Shown here: positions 1-7,234 of the stretch, one piece after another
Layout of the letters: every line of letters begins with the position of its first letter
How positions within the stretch are numbered: the first letter of the stretch is position 1
From: Comamonadaceae bacterium CG_4_9_14_3_um_filter_60_33
GTDB taxonomy: Bacteria > Pseudomonadota > Gammaproteobacteria > Burkholderiales > Burkholderiaceae_C
Direction: 5' to 3'
Assembly: GCA_002789915.1 (NCBI GenBank)
Contig: PFUD01000054.1
Location: 1 to 39,847 of the forward strand
DNA: 39,847 bases
Made by a program: the position numbers and the translations under genes
The notes under the pieces: model-generated
What the model was told of the DNA's origin: nothing
Databases searched by the model: none
The model's input: the letters and a program-made list of their open reading frames with translations, nothing else

Positions 1-240
1 GCAATTGGGGTCGTTGCGGTCCATCAACTTGGCCATGTAGGGTGTGACGGCAATGGCGAACTTGTTGTAGACGGTGTCGTTGACATCTTCGACATGGTTC
101 AAAACGCCTTTCAGCTGTGCATGGTGGGTGTAGCGCCTGGCGAACTGCTTTTGCCAGGATTCGGATTCGGGGTCGTAGGCCTGCAGTTCGTCATAAGTCA
201 TGAAGACTTTGGGGGTGGCGAAATCGACGGTTTTCAGCAT
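1..240 (-). CDS. KamA-family (lysine 2,3-aminomutase-like) radical SAM protein, N-terminal part
   Basis: This is the first 80 codons of a gene that runs off the left edge of the window. Translating the minus strand from the ATG at 240 gives a protein starting MLKTVDFATPKVF and ending AVTPYMAKLMDRNDPNC. The last part resembles the ITPYY..L.D..DPN segment that lies before the radical SAM core in lysine 2,3-aminomutases. The CxxxCxxC cluster motif would lie beyond the edge, so the substrate (lysine, glutamate or arginine) cannot be decided. The start is well supported by a perfect AGGAGG ribosome binding site (complement of 247-252), 6 nt from the ATG. The gene is divergent from an Lrp/AsnC regulator that lies beside ornithine cyclodeaminase, which fits amino-acid catabolism. 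The family call rests on recall of one motif, so confidence is moderate. Confidence 0.6.
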   Translation of the reverse strand, partial: MLKTVDFATPKVFMTYDELQAYDPESESWQKQFARRYTHHAQLKGVLNHVEDVNDTVYNKFAIAVTPYMAKLMDRNDPNC

Positions 241-353
241 GGCGTGCCTCCTGGGTGTCATCCCAGTTTATGGACGCACGCTGCCGCTGAAAACAGGCAA
301 AGTGCCTGAAATCAATGTCAAAATTCGGTCATGTTGCCGACTTTTAAATCACT

Positions 354-812
354 ATGATTGATTCACCACAAAAACCCAATCTTGACGCGCTTGATTACCA
401 GCTGATCGAGCTGCTCAAGGTCAATGCCCGGCTGCCTATGGTCAACCTTGCCCGGGCCTTGGGTTGTGCGCGCAGCACCGCGCAGCTGCGGCTCAAGGCG
501 CTGGAAGATGCCGGCGTCATCACAGGCTACACCGTGGGCGTGAGCAGCCCGCGCACGTCGCTGGGCATTCGGGCCATGGTGCTGATTTCTATGGAATCCC
601 AAAACGAGCCTGACGTGGTGCGTGCATTGGCTCGGCGCCATGAGATCACCAAGCTGTATTCGGTGAGCGGGCGCTATGACCTGTGCGCCATGCTGGTCAC
701 TGAATCAACACAGGAACTCGATGCGGTGTTGGACAAGATTCGTGTCATCAAGGGCGTGGTGGACACGTTTTCAACCATCATGTTGTCAACCAAACTGGAT
801 CGACCGGAGTGA
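354..812 (+). CDS. Lrp/AsnC family transcriptional regulator
   Basis: This 152-residue protein has the size and layout of the feast/famine (Lrp/AsnC) regulators. An N-terminal winged helix-turn-helix lies at about residues 8-58 (LDYQLIELLKVNARLPMVNL, then GCARSTAQLRLKALEDAGVI). A C-terminal RAM ligand-binding domain follows at about residues 70-145. These proteins bind DNA as dimers or octamers and sense amino acids. The gene lies between a divergent KamA-like gene and a co-oriented ornithine cyclodeaminase gene. The likely role, inferred, is control of these two neighbours in response to lysine, ornithine or arginine. The ATG at 354 has only a weak upstream ribosome binding site. Confidence is high for the family and low for the effector. 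Confidence 0.9.
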   Translation: MIDSPQKPNLDALDYQLIELLKVNARLPMVNLARALGCARSTAQLRLKALEDAGVITGYTVGVSSPRTSLGIRAMVLISMESQNEPDVVRALARRHEITKLYSVSGRYDLCAMLVTESTQELDAVLDKIRVIKGVVDTFSTIMLSTKLDRPE

Positions 813-865
813 CCACGCAAGAATCTTCAGCACCAAGATAGATTCTGGCAAAGTGATAGTGAATA

Positions 866-925
866 CTAGCGATTTGTTAACATTTTGACTATTGTCAGTT
901 GAAACTGCCGATTTACATTGACATG
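866..925 (+). promoter_or_regulatory. Candidate regulator-binding region upstream of ornithine cyclodeaminase
   Basis: The 155-nt spacer between the Lrp-type regulator and ocd is AT-rich relative to its flanks. It holds a small inverted repeat TGAC-TATT-GTCA (886-897). It also holds an imperfect direct repeat: CGATTT followed by ACATTTTGAC (870-889) and again CGATTT followed by ACATTGAC (909-922). The two copies start 39 bp apart, a little under four helical turns. This arrangement would suit a multimeric Lrp-family regulator encoded next door, but the assignment is inference. No convincing -35/-10 pair was picked. Confidence 0.3.
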
Positions 926-967
926 ACGGCTTGAGATACTTCTCACATACAAGGAAACAAGCCCATC

Positions 968-2065
968 ATGCAACTACCTCAATCCGTCCAAACCCAATTT
1001 GTCAGCGTCCACGACGTTGCCACCATCATCCACAAAATCGGCCTCAAAACCGTTTTCAAGCGCCTTGCCGATTACATCCGCGCCGACTACCTGCGCTGGC
1101 AAGACTTTGAAAAATGCGCCCGCGTGGCCAACCACTCCAAAGATGGCGTGATCGAGCTGATGCCGATCTCGGACGCCAAAAGTTACGCCTTCAAGTACGT
1201 CAACGGCCACCCCAAGAACACCCACGCCGGCTTGCCGTGCGTGATGGCGTTCGGCGTGCTCGCCGATGTGGCTACCGGGGTTCCGGAATTCCTCAGTGAG
1301 CTGACCCTCAGCACCGCCTTGCGCACTGCCGCCATGTCGGCAGTGGCAGCGCAGGAACTGGCGCGCCGCGACAGCCGGTCGATGGCGCTGATCGGCAATG
1401 GCGCCCAAAGCGAATTCCAGGCGCTGGCGTTTCACCACCTGCTCGGCATCGAGGAAATCCGCCTGTTCGACAGCGACTCCAAGGCCACTGAAAAACTCAT
1501 CGCCAATCTGCGCTCGACCAATCTGCGCCTGAAGGTTTGCAGCAGCATTGCGCAAGCGGTGCGCGGTGCCGACATCGTGACCACCGTGACCGCAGACAAA
1601 ACCAATGCCGCCATCCTGACCGCCGACATGATCGAACCCGGCATGCACATCAACGGCGTGGGTGGCGACTGCCCGGGCAAGACCGAGCTGCACCCCGACG
1701 TGTTGCGCCGCAGCGCGGTGTTTGTCGAATACGAGCCGCAAACGCGCATTGAGGGCGACCTGCAGCACCTGCCTGCTGATTTTGCCGTGACCGAACTTTG
1801 GCAAGTGCTGGCGCGCCAGGCACTCGGCCGCCGCGACGCAGACCAGATCACGCTGTTTGACTCGGTCGGCTTTGCGCTGCAAGACTATTCTGCGCTGCGC
1901 TTCATGCGCGATGCCGCCCGGGAACTCGGCTTGGGCCAACCGGTGTCGCTGATACCGGAATTGGTCAACCCGAAAGACCTGTTCATGCTGATTCATCCGG
2001 AAACCCAAGCGGCTGACGAGTCGCGCCGACTTCCCGATTTTTCCGCCATACTCGCGTCTGTTTGA
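968..2065 (+). CDS. ocd: Ornithine cyclodeaminase
   Basis: The enzyme converts L-ornithine to L-proline and ammonia using tightly bound NAD+, in the cytoplasm. The 365-residue protein closely resembles Pseudomonas putida ornithine cyclodeaminase as I recall it. Shared segments are RVANHS..GVIELMP (52-66), FKYVNGHP (75-82), the dinucleotide-binding GNGAQSEFQ (143-151), and GVGGDCPGKTELH (230-242). The last holds Asp234, equivalent to the catalytic Asp228 of the P. putida enzyme. Lys76 and Arg119 sit where substrate-carboxylate ligands are expected. The ATG at 968 has an AAGGA-type ribosome binding site. The gene follows an Lrp/AsnC regulator and precedes a secreted lipocalin-like gene by 16 nt. 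A related lysine cyclodeaminase activity cannot be excluded from sequence. Confidence 0.92.
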   Translation: MQLPQSVQTQFVSVHDVATIIHKIGLKTVFKRLADYIRADYLRWQDFEKCARVANHSKDGVIELMPISDAKSYAFKYVNGHPKNTHAGLPCVMAFGVLADVATGVPEFLSELTLSTALRTAAMSAVAAQELARRDSRSMALIGNGAQSEFQALAFHHLLGIEEIRLFDSDSKATEKLIANLRSTNLRLKVCSSIAQAVRGADIVTTVTADKTNAAILTADMIEPGMHINGVGGDCPGKTELHPDVLRRSAVFVEYEPQTRIEGDLQHLPADFAVTELWQVLARQALGRRDADQITLFDSVGFALQDYSALRFMRDAARELGLGQPVSLIPELVNPKDLFMLIHPETQAADESRRLPDFSAILASV

Positions 2066-2081
2066 AAATCACATCCAACGC

Positions 2082-3179
2082 ATGAACCGCCGACATTGCC
2101 TGATCGCTAGTTTGAGCCTGCCGCTTTGGCCCTTGGCAGCGCATGCCCAGGCCAGGCAGGCCTTGCGGTTCCCGCGCGACCTTGGCAGCCACCCTGACTT
2201 TGCCATCGAGTGGTGGTACATCACGGGGCGGCTACAGGCGGCACAGCGTGATTTTGGTTTTCAGCTCACTTTTTTTCGCTCGCGCGTGCCCGTCACACAG
2301 GGCATGACATCGGCCTTTGCCGCCAAACAACTGATCTTTGCCCATGCCGCAGTAACCGACGTGGCGAACAAGCACTTGCTGCACGACCAGCGTATTGCCC
2401 GCGCGTCGGGTAACACGCAAGTCGATCTAGCCACAGCCAGTGAGGTGGATACCAATGTGCAACTGGGCGACTGGTCACTCAGGCGAGATGGCGGCACTTA
2501 TCAGGCAAAAGCCAACGGGTCCGACTTTTCTTTTCAACTGGCGCTGCGTGAAACCCAGCCGTTGCTGCTGCAAGGCGACCAGGGCTGGTCGCGCAAGGGG
2601 CCAGAGGCACATCAAGCCAGCTATTACTACAGCCTGCCGCAATTGCAGGTGAGCGGCCAGCTCAGCCTGGGCGAGCAAACCTTGCCAGTGCAGGGACAGG
2701 CTTGGCTCGACCACGAGTGGAGCCAGTCGCTGATGCACCCGGATGCGGTGGGCTGGGACTGGATCGGCATGAATCTGCTCGATGGCAGTGCGCTGACGGC
2801 GTTCAGGCTACGCACCAAAGACGGCGCTGCGCTGTGGGCGGGCGGCTCGCTACGCGCGCCAAGCTCTGCACAAGCCGAAATTTTCGGCCCCGACGAAGTC
2901 ATCTTCACGCCGCAGCGCCACTGGAAAAGCCCGGCCAGCGGCGCCAGCTACCCGGTGGAATGGTCGGTGCAGATCAGGCGCGAGCAACCACGAACGAGCG
3001 TGAATGTGCTTGAGAGTTACACCATCAACGCCGTCATCGACAACCAGGAACTCGACAGCCGCCAGTCGACCGGCGCCATTTATTGGGAGGGTTTGAGCGA
3101 ACTGCTAGACAGTCGTGGCCAATTGGTCGGCCGCGGCTATCTGGAGATGACGGGGTACGCGAGCCCGTTGCGGCTGTGA
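2082..3179 (+). CDS. Secreted lipocalin-like protein (AttH/CrtC-type predicted hydrolase)
   Basis: The 365-residue protein begins with a classic signal peptide: MNRR, then a hydrophobic stretch to about residue 20, with an AHA-Q type cleavage site. The mature part has the tandem lipocalin-like fold signature of the AttH / carotenoid 1,2-hydratase-like family (predicted secreted hydrolases). Visible markers are HPDFAIEWWYITGRL near the mature N-terminus, WLDHEWSQS at about 209-217, and GWDWIGMNLLDGSALTAFR after it. The substrate is unknown. Related genes often accompany an attEFG-type ABC transporter, but no such transporter is present here. It starts 16 nt after ocd and may share its transcript. 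It might instead be annotated as carotenoid 1,2-hydratase, but there are no carotenoid genes nearby to support that. Confidence 0.8.
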   Translation: MNRRHCLIASLSLPLWPLAAHAQARQALRFPRDLGSHPDFAIEWWYITGRLQAAQRDFGFQLTFFRSRVPVTQGMTSAFAAKQLIFAHAAVTDVANKHLLHDQRIARASGNTQVDLATASEVDTNVQLGDWSLRRDGGTYQAKANGSDFSFQLALRETQPLLLQGDQGWSRKGPEAHQASYYYSLPQLQVSGQLSLGEQTLPVQGQAWLDHEWSQSLMHPDAVGWDWIGMNLLDGSALTAFRLRTKDGAALWAGGSLRAPSSAQAEIFGPDEVIFTPQRHWKSPASGASYPVEWSVQIRREQPRTSVNVLESYTINAVIDNQELDSRQSTGAIYWEGLSELLDSRGQLVGRGYLEMTGYASPLRL

Positions 3180-3254
3180 CTCTTCTGGTCTTCTGTAAGA
3201 TCAGGCCATAACCACCCGCCCAGGCAGCCCTGCCACACTGCCCAAAACCACCGC

Positions 3255-3362
3255 ATGGCCACCCCCAACCCCAATCTCTCCTCCTTTATCTGGTAGGTCG
3301 CCGACCTGCTGCGTGGTGACTACAAACAATCCGAATACGGCAAGGTCATCCTGCCGTTCACC
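3255..3362 (+). pseudogene. hsdM: Original 5' end of hsdM, interrupted by an in-frame TAG
   Basis: Thirteen codons from the ATG at 3255 are followed by TAG (3294-3296), then 22 sense codons in the same frame up to the GTG at 3363. The codons after the stop spell [20 protein letters not shown], which belongs to the conserved HsdM N-terminal region, so the frame is right and only one codon is wrong. A single base change from TCG (Ser) or CAG (Gln) would give TAG. A sequencing error is the main alternative. Confidence 0.75.
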
Positions 3363-5003
3363 GTGCTGCGCCGCCTGGACTGCGTGCTCAACGCCACCAA
3401 GGCCGAGGTGCTGGCAGAAAAAGCCCTGCGTGAGAAAGCCGGCCTGAACCCCGAGCCCTTCCTGATGCGGGTCACCAACACATTTTTTTACAACACCTCG
3501 CCCCTTGACCTCAAGAAGCTCATGGGCGACCCCGACCACATCGGTGAAAACCTGCGCGCCTATATGCAGGCGTTTTCACCGGCCGTGCGAGACATCTTCG
3601 AGAGCTTTGAATTCCACACCCAGATCGACAAGCTCGCCAAGTCCGGCCTGCTGTACATGGTGACCGAGAAGTTCGCCACCATCGACCTGCACCCCAATGT
3701 GGTCAGCAACAATGAGATGGGTGCCGTGTTTGAAGAGCTGATCCGCAAGTTCGCCGAACTCTCCAATGAAACCGCTGGTGAACACTTCACCCCGCGCGAG
3801 GTCATCCGCCTGATGGTCAATCTGCTGTTCATTGAAGACGATGCCGCCCTGACCCAGCCTGGCGTGGTGCGCAGCCTGTACGACCCAACGGCTGGTACCG
3901 GCGGCATGTTGAGCGTGGCCGGTGAACACCTGGGCCAACTCAACCCCGACGCCCGGCTGGTGATGTACGGTCAGGAGCTCAACCCCGAGTCTTACGCCAT
4001 CTGCAAGGCCGACATGCTGATCAAGGGCCAGGACATTGCCAACATCATCTTTGGCAACACCCTGTCCAACGACGGCTTGACGGGCAAGGTGTTCGACTAC
4101 GCCCTGTCGAACCCACCCTTTGGAGTCGAGTGGAAGAAGATCGAAAAGGAAATCCGCAAGGAAGCCGAACAACAAGGCTACAACGGTCGCTTCGGCCCCG
4201 GCCTGCCGCGCGTCAGCGATGGCTCGCTGCTGTTCCTGCTGCACCTGATCGCCAAGATGCGCCCCTCAAGAGATGGCGGCAGCCGCTTTGGCATTGTGCT
4301 CAACGGCTCACCGCTGTTTACCGGCGGTGCCGGCAGTGGCGAGAGCGAAATCCGCCGTTATGTGCTCGAAAGCGATCTGGTCGAGGCCATCATCGCCCTG
4401 CCCACCGACATGTTTTACAACACCGGCATCAGCACCTATGTCTGGATCGTCAGCAACCGCAAGCCCGCGGCGCGCAAGGGCAAGGTGCAGCTGATCGACG
4501 CCAGCAGCTTCTGGCAGAAGATGCGCAAGAGCCTGGGTTCCAAGCGCAAGGAACTCAGTGCCGACCACATTGACGAAATCACCCGCTTGTTTGGTGACTT
4601 CAAGGAAGCCAGCCGTGACGGCGTGCCCATCAGCCGCATCTTCGCCAACGACGCTTTTGGTTACCACACCATCACCGTCGAGCGCCCCGAGCGTGACGAC
4701 CAAGGCCAGATCGTGCTGGCCACCAAAGGCAAGGGCAAAGGCAAACCGGTGGCCGATGCCAGCCTGCGCGACACCGAGAACGTACCGCTCAGTGAAGACA
4801 TCGCCGCCTACTTCAAGCGCGAGGTGCTGCCCCATGCGCCCGACGCCTGGATCGACACAGACAAAACCAAGGTGGGTTACGAGATTGCGTTCAACCGGCA
4901 CTTTTACGTTTTCAAGCCACCGCGCCCGCTGGCCGAGATTGATGCCGAGCTGAAAGGCGTGACCGACCGGATTTTGACCATGATTGGTGGGCTGACCGCA
5001 TGA
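3363..5003 (+). CDS. hsdM: Type I restriction-modification methyltransferase subunit HsdM, with an amber codon in its N-terminus
   Basis: HsdM is the adenine-N6 methyltransferase subunit of a type I restriction-modification complex. From the GTG at 3363 the reading frame encodes 546 residues with the SAM-binding DPTAGTGG motif (from residue 174) and the catalytic NPPF motif (from residue 250). The natural start is probably the ATG at 3255. From there the frame reads 13 codons (MATPNPNLSSFIW), meets TAG at 3294-3296, and continues with [21 protein letters not shown], a stretch strongly conserved in HsdM. The gene is therefore broken near its start, unless translation restarts at the internal GTG at 3363 (no ribosome binding site seen) or the TAG is read through. 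The rest of the frame is intact. hsdS and hsdR lie downstream, separated by toxin-antitoxin genes. The family call is firm; activity is doubtful. Confidence 0.88.
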   Translation: MLRRLDCVLNATKAEVLAEKALREKAGLNPEPFLMRVTNTFFYNTSPLDLKKLMGDPDHIGENLRAYMQAFSPAVRDIFESFEFHTQIDKLAKSGLLYMVTEKFATIDLHPNVVSNNEMGAVFEELIRKFAELSNETAGEHFTPREVIRLMVNLLFIEDDAALTQPGVVRSLYDPTAGTGGMLSVAGEHLGQLNPDARLVMYGQELNPESYAICKADMLIKGQDIANIIFGNTLSNDGLTGKVFDYALSNPPFGVEWKKIEKEIRKEAEQQGYNGRFGPGLPRVSDGSLLFLLHLIAKMRPSRDGGSRFGIVLNGSPLFTGGAGSGESEIRRYVLESDLVEAIIALPTDMFYNTGISTYVWIVSNRKPAARKGKVQLIDASSFWQKMRKSLGSKRKELSADHIDEITRLFGDFKEASRDGVPISRIFANDAFGYHTITVERPERDDQGQIVLATKGKGKGKPVADASLRDTENVPLSEDIAAYFKREVLPHAPDAWIDTDKTKVGYEIAFNRHFYVFKPPRPLAEIDAELKGVTDRILTMIGGLTA

Positions 5004-5029
5004 TTACAGTTGGGCAGCTTTACAGCAAC

Positions 5030-5054
5030 CCAGCTAGCTGGTAAGCTTGCTTAC
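5030..5054 (+). promoter_or_regulatory. Two adjacent palindromes, candidate operator of the vapBC pair
   Basis: A perfect 12-bp palindrome, CCAGCTAGCTGG (5030-5041), is followed directly by an inverted repeat GTAAGC-TT-GCTTAC (5041-5054). The second ends one base before the antitoxin ATG at 5055. Ribbon-helix-helix antitoxins commonly bind palindromes over their own promoter, so autoregulation is likely, but this is inference. The palindromes fill the place where a ribosome binding site would be, and none is visible. Confidence 0.5.
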
Positions 5055-5360
5055 ATGAAAACCACCCTGGACTTACCTGATGAGATTGTGCGTGAAATGA
5101 AGCTTCGGGCGGTCATGCAAGGCCGCACCCTGCGTGATCTGGTCACTGAATTTCTGCGCCAGGGGCTGGGCATGGCCGCACCCCGGCAAGCGCCCCAACT
5201 CTCGCCCGATTCACCGATTCAAATCAATGAAAACGGTTTTCCGGTTTTCCGCAGTGGCGATAACGCCCCGGCCCAACGCATGACGATTGAGCAGTTGTTG
5301 CAGCTTGAACAAGATGCACTCCATAGCGAGGACATGCAACGTGCCGGGCTTTCTGTTTGA
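5055..5360 (+). CDS. VapB-type antitoxin (ribbon-helix-helix)
   Basis: This 101-residue protein begins MKTTLDLPDEIVREMKLRAV, a typical ribbon-helix-helix DNA-binding N-terminus (about residues 1-40). A proline-rich linker and a C-terminal helix (MTIEQLLQLEQDALHSEDM) follow, the part that usually wraps and inhibits the partner PIN toxin. I chose the ATG at 5055 because homology-like sequence starts there. A TTG at 5010 would add 15 unconserved residues. No ribosome binding site precedes the ATG, and two palindromes abut it. The gene lies 51 nt after hsdM and overlaps the following PIN toxin gene by 20 nt, the standard antitoxin-toxin layout. It separates hsdM from hsdS. Confidence 0.8.
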   Translation: MKTTLDLPDEIVREMKLRAVMQGRTLRDLVTEFLRQGLGMAAPRQAPQLSPDSPIQINENGFPVFRSGDNAPAQRMTIEQLLQLEQDALHSEDMQRAGLSV

Positions 5361-5790
5361 TACCAATGTGTGGCTCGCCGTCACGTTTCCCAAGCATCCG
5401 TTTTATTCCCGTGCACAGCAAGCCTTGATGCAATGCACCGTTGCACAGCCCGCGACTTGGTGTCGAGCCACAGAGCAAAGCTTCCTGCGATTGGCATCCA
5501 CGGCCTCCGTCCAGCGTGCCTACGATGCTTTGGGGCAGACTAACCGCACCGTTTGGTTGGCGCGCGATGCCCTGCAAGCCCTGCCGCAAGTGGCCTGGCG
5601 CGACGAACCACCGGGCTTGGTCGCGCAATGGCGCACCCTGTCGGCTTTGGACAGCGCTTCGCCCAAGGTCTGGATGGACGCCTACCTGGCTGCCTTTGCC
5701 ATTGCCGCGAGGCAGCGCCTGGTGACGCTGGACCGGGACTTCAAGAACTTTGTGCCGCAAGGCCTTGACTTGGATCTGCTGAACCCATGA
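5341..5790 (+). CDS. VapC-type PIN-domain toxin ribonuclease
   Basis: PIN toxins are Mg-dependent ribonucleases that cut tRNA or rRNA and are neutralised by the antitoxin encoded just upstream. The acidic active-site residues are visible: Asp7 in FLFDTN, Glu45 in RATEQS, Asp113 in VWMDAYLAAFA, and Asp131/Asp133 in TLDRDF. I chose the GTG at 5341 (149 residues). It places the FDTN motif at the normal position and has a GAGGA ribosome binding site at 5328-5332, 8 nt upstream. ATGs at 5287 and 5314 would add an N-terminal extension translated from the antitoxin's own coding region. The stop codon overlaps the hsdS start as ATGA, so translation of toxin and HsdS is probably coupled. Confidence 0.88.
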   Translation: MPGFLFDTNVWLAVTFPKHPFYSRAQQALMQCTVAQPATWCRATEQSFLRLASTASVQRAYDALGQTNRTVWLARDALQALPQVAWRDEPPGLVAQWRTLSALDSASPKVWMDAYLAAFAIAARQRLVTLDRDFKNFVPQGLDLDLLNP

Positions 5791-7076
5791 GCTTTCCGCG
5801 TTACCCGGCGTACAAGGACAGCGGCGTGGAGTGGCTGGGGGAGGTGCCGGGGCATTGGAAGGTTCAACCGTTCAAGCACCAAGTGGACCGCAATGACGGC
5901 GGTGTTTGGGGCGAAGATCCAGACGGCATAGATGACACCATTGTTCTGCGGTCCACCGAGCAAACCGTTGACGGTCACTGGAAACTCGATGACCCCGCAC
6001 CGCGCAAACTTAGTGAGTCGGAAATTCGCGGCTCCCTGTTGGCTGAAAACGACTTGCTGTTGACGAAGTCCAGTGGCAGTTCGCTTCACATTGGAAAGAC
6101 TACGCTCGTTAACGCTGAAATCGCGGCAATGCACTGCTGCTATTCCAATTTTATGCAGCGCATCCGAATGAGGCGAACCTTCCTGCCGAAGCTCGCTTGG
6201 TATGTGATGAACAACGACTTGGCGAGGCTTCAATTCGATCTTCTGTCCAACTCATCTACGGGGCTTGCTAATCTCAACGCAACGATGGTTGGGCAAATAG
6301 TAGTGCCTGTCGCACCCCTCCCCGAACAAACCCAAATCGCCGCCTTCCTCGACCGCGAAACCGCGAAGATTGATGCGCTGGTGGCAGAGCAGCGGCGGCT
6401 GATGGCCTTGTTGAAAGAAAAACGCCAGGCCGTCATCTCCCACGCCGTCACCCGGGGCTTGAACCCCCACGCCCCCATGAAGCCGTCCGGCATCGAATGG
6501 TTGGGGGATGTGCCGGAGCATTGGAAAGTTATCCCACTCAGATGGGCTGCGAAGGTTTGCAGCGGTGATGGTCTGTCCAGCGCTGAAGTTGAGGCCATTG
6601 ACGATGATGAGCACACTGTGAAAGTGATCGGTGGCAATGGCATGATGGGTTATACGTATCAGCCGAATGTCACCCACTCCCTCTTGGCGGTGGGGCGGGT
6701 TGGAGCACTCTGTGGCAATGTGCATCTCGTTCACCCACCTGCATGGATTACTGACAACGCCCTCGTTCTTGACCCAGTTTCCACCATCTTCGACTTACGG
6801 TTTCTGAGCCTGTCACTACGGAGTCGGAACCTCAACGACATTGCGTCAAAAACGGCTCAACCATTGATCACGGGAACCCAGGTCAGCGATCAGCGAATTC
6901 CCTGCCCACCGCTGCCTGAGCAAGATGCGATCGCTACGTATTTGACCGAAGAATCCAACAAATTCGACACCCTCACCACCGAAGCCCAACGCGCCATCGA
7001 CCTGCTGCAAGAGCGCCGCACCGCGCTGATCTCCGCCGCCGTCACCGGCCAGATCGATGTGCGGGGGGTGGTGTAA
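5787..7076 (+). CDS. hsdS: Type I restriction-modification specificity subunit HsdS
   Basis: HsdS reads the bipartite DNA target of the type I complex and bridges HsdM and HsdR. The 429-residue protein has the expected two-fold design. Each half opens with a related segment (DSGVEWLGEVPGHWKV at about 12-27, PSGIEWLGDVPEHWKV at about 233-248), followed by a variable target-recognition domain. Each half ends with a coiled-coil spacer starting PLPEQ (residues 177 and 375). The start overlaps the upstream PIN toxin stop by 4 nt (ATGA). Recognition sequence cannot be read from the protein. The repeats that begin each half could support domain exchange by recombination. Confidence 0.93.
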   Translation: MSFPRYPAYKDSGVEWLGEVPGHWKVQPFKHQVDRNDGGVWGEDPDGIDDTIVLRSTEQTVDGHWKLDDPAPRKLSESEIRGSLLAENDLLLTKSSGSSLHIGKTTLVNAEIAAMHCCYSNFMQRIRMRRTFLPKLAWYVMNNDLARLQFDLLSNSSTGLANLNATMVGQIVVPVAPLPEQTQIAAFLDRETAKIDALVAEQRRLMALLKEKRQAVISHAVTRGLNPHAPMKPSGIEWLGDVPEHWKVIPLRWAAKVCSGDGLSSAEVEAIDDDEHTVKVIGGNGMMGYTYQPNVTHSLLAVGRVGALCGNVHLVHPPAWITDNALVLDPVSTIFDLRFLSLSLRSRNLNDIASKTAQPLITGTQVSDQRIPCPPLPEQDAIATYLTEESNKFDTLTTEAQRAIDLLQERRTALISAAVTGQIDVRGVV

Positions 7077-7080
7077 AGCG

Positions 7081-7177
7081 GCGTACGTTGGGTGTCCAAC
7101 GTAGCGAAATAAAGGAGGAGACTTGGGGCTTGCCCCAAGGCGGGGGACATTCGCGGAGTTGGATACCCAATGTGCGC
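7081..7177. repeat. Inverted-repeat element (REP/MITE-like) after hsdS
   Basis: The segment is bounded by 20-bp imperfect terminal inverted repeats: 7081-7100 matches the complement of 7158-7177 at 17 of 20 positions. The left end also folds on itself (TACGTTGG-GTGT-CCAACGTA, 7084-7103). The middle holds a perfect hairpin CTTGGGGC-TT-GCCCCAAG (7122-7139). No open reading frame fits inside. Such short nested palindromes are typical of REP-type or non-autonomous mobile elements in proteobacteria. It may also end transcription after hsdS, though no T-run follows the hairpin on the plus strand. No second copy is visible in the window, so dispersal is unproven. Confidence 0.55.
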
Positions 7178-7234
7178 TGCGGGTTACAGTAAGCGGGTCA
7201 GGCTACTGGTTCAAATTTGGAAAGGACAGCCCAC

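Noticed and set aside
885-898. TTGAC-TATT-GTCAG upstream of ocd as an FNR site
   Set aside because: It matches the FNR consensus less well than the nuoA site, and an Lrp-type regulator next door is a better candidate. It is recorded only as a small inverted repeat.
974-2008. Minus-strand frame opposite ornithine cyclodeaminase
   Set aside because: The plus-strand frame matches a known enzyme over its whole length. The antisense product has no recognisable features.
5010-5054. Extended vapB start at TTG 5010
   Set aside because: The 15 added residues are unlike the antitoxin family and would be translated from the palindromic promoter region.
5287-5340. Extended PIN toxin start at ATG 5287 or 5314
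   Set aside because: The GTG at 5341 has a well-spaced GAGGA and places the FDTN motif at the usual position. The extension is translated from antitoxin coding sequence.
7077-7234. A short toxin gene before the orphan HTH gene
   Set aside because: The segment is mostly an inverted-repeat element, and no frame of useful length with toxin-like sequence was found.
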